Below, piece after piece: positions 37,025 through 37,353 of a stretch of DNA of 37,353 nt (positions within the stretch are counted from its first letter, which is position 1; every line of letters starts with the position of its first letter). The stretch covers positions 1 through 37,353 of the forward strand of contig CAZYKR010000007.1 in the NCBI GenBank assembly GCA_964648005.1, given 5' to 3'. The DNA comes from JAGQTE01 sp964648005. Its GTDB lineage: Bacteria; Actinomycetota; Acidimicrobiia; Acidimicrobiales; Acidimicrobilacustridaceae. Made by a program: the position numbers and the translations under genes. A model generated the notes under the pieces. It was not told where the DNA came from. It saw only the letters and a program-made list of their open reading frames with translations, and searched no databases.

Positions 37025-37353
37025 ATGACGACCTGGCGAGCGTTGGTCTTCCTGGCGATGACCCAGTTCTTGATGGTGCTCGACCAGTCGGTCATGAACG
37101 TGTCGATCAGCCAGCTCGTCGCCGACTTCGACACGACCGTGTCGACCATCCAAGCCGTCATCACCCTCTACTCGCTCGTGATGGCGGCGCTGATGATCAC
37201 CGGCGGCAAGGTCGGCGACATCATGGGGCGCCGGCGGGCGCTGGTCGTCGGGCTGGTGATCTACAGCAGCGGTTCGGCGTTGACGGCGGTGTCGTGGTCG
37301 GTGCCGTCCCTGGCGCTCGGCTGGTCGATCCTCGAGGGCGTCGGGGCAGCGCT
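37025..37353 (+). CDS. MFS transporter, DHA2 family, C-terminus beyond window edge
   Basis: The first 109 residues are visible. ALVFLAMTQFLMVLDQSVMN, with the Asp in the first helix (LD), and VSTIQAVITLYSLVMAALM, then GGKVGDIMGRRRALVVG, which holds the GxLxDxxGRR-type motif A, identify a DHA2-type 14-helix drug:proton antiporter. Substrate is unknown. The ATG follows a TAAGGT box by 7 nt. The gene is divergent from the CLC gene, with 132 nt between starts. Confidence 0.88.
   Translation, partial: MTTWRALVFLAMTQFLMVLDQSVMNVSISQLVADFDTTVSTIQAVITLYSLVMAALMITGGKVGDIMGRRRALVVGLVIYSSGSALTAVSWSVPSLALGWSILEGVGAA

Overview
The window is a high-GC (visibly around 70%) chromosomal segment from an actinomycete-type bacterium, most likely class Acidimicrobiia. 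The evidence is a WhiB regulator, paired Get3/ArsA-like ATPases, an SSB with a glycine-rich tail, and a membrane protein opening with the 'GPGWWQASDGKWY' motif that I associate with this class. It is a draft sequence: a 10-N gap (10912-10921) interrupts one gene, and genes run off both ends. No rRNA, tRNA, CRISPR, phage or IS element was seen, and no stretch over 300 bases lacks a gene.

Layout. 1-3303 (minus): partial Nudix hydrolase, FxsA, a polytopic GT-C-like membrane protein, a SRPBCC protein and a WhiB regulator. 3560-6985: a membrane serine protease-like NfeD protein, divergent from two overlapping Get3/ArsA-like ATPase genes. 6999-8680 (minus): STAS protein, Pro/Gly-rich membrane protein, zinc-ribbon protein. 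8801-9670: panB. 9701-11158 (minus): glutaminyl cyclotransferase-like lipoprotein and a gap-split unknown gene. 11377-15385: the replication/ribosome block rpsF-ssb-rpsR-rplI-dnaB, with a structured leader before rpsF and an intein in dnaB. 15386-15961: remnant of a solute-binding protein. 16038-19486: an LPXTG protein divergent from a DUF1800/DUF1501 pair with one Tat signal between them. 19598-21511: nitronate monooxygenase-like enzyme and acyl-CoA thioesterase-like protein. 21605-26821 (minus): Rcp1-like response regulator, two histidine kinases, an aspartyl beta-hydroxylase-like protein, a secreted protein and an alpha/beta hydrolase. 26915-30713 (plus): anchored protein, small membrane protein, LivG/LivF-like ATPases, TetR regulator. 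30888-33233: a secreted esterase/FG-GAP protein. 33262-36892 (minus): GT-C glycosyltransferase and CLC-CBS chloride channel. 37025-end: start of a DHA2 MFS transporter.

How parts work together. rpsF-ssb-rpsR-rplI is a tightly packed operon next to dnaB. The two ATPases probably form a heterodimeric Get3-like complex. The two kinases and the single-domain receiver look like one light/redox-type phosphorelay, although no sensor domain with a recognised ligand is present. The strongest less-ordinary signals are a recurring TANNNT box 7-8 nt before start codons (probable leaderless transcripts), the nested RNA structure at the predicted 5' end of the rpsF transcript, a compact dnaB intein, an SBP fragment fused in frame behind the dnaB stop codon, and an 11-7-11 inverted repeat in front of the esterase/FG-GAP gene.
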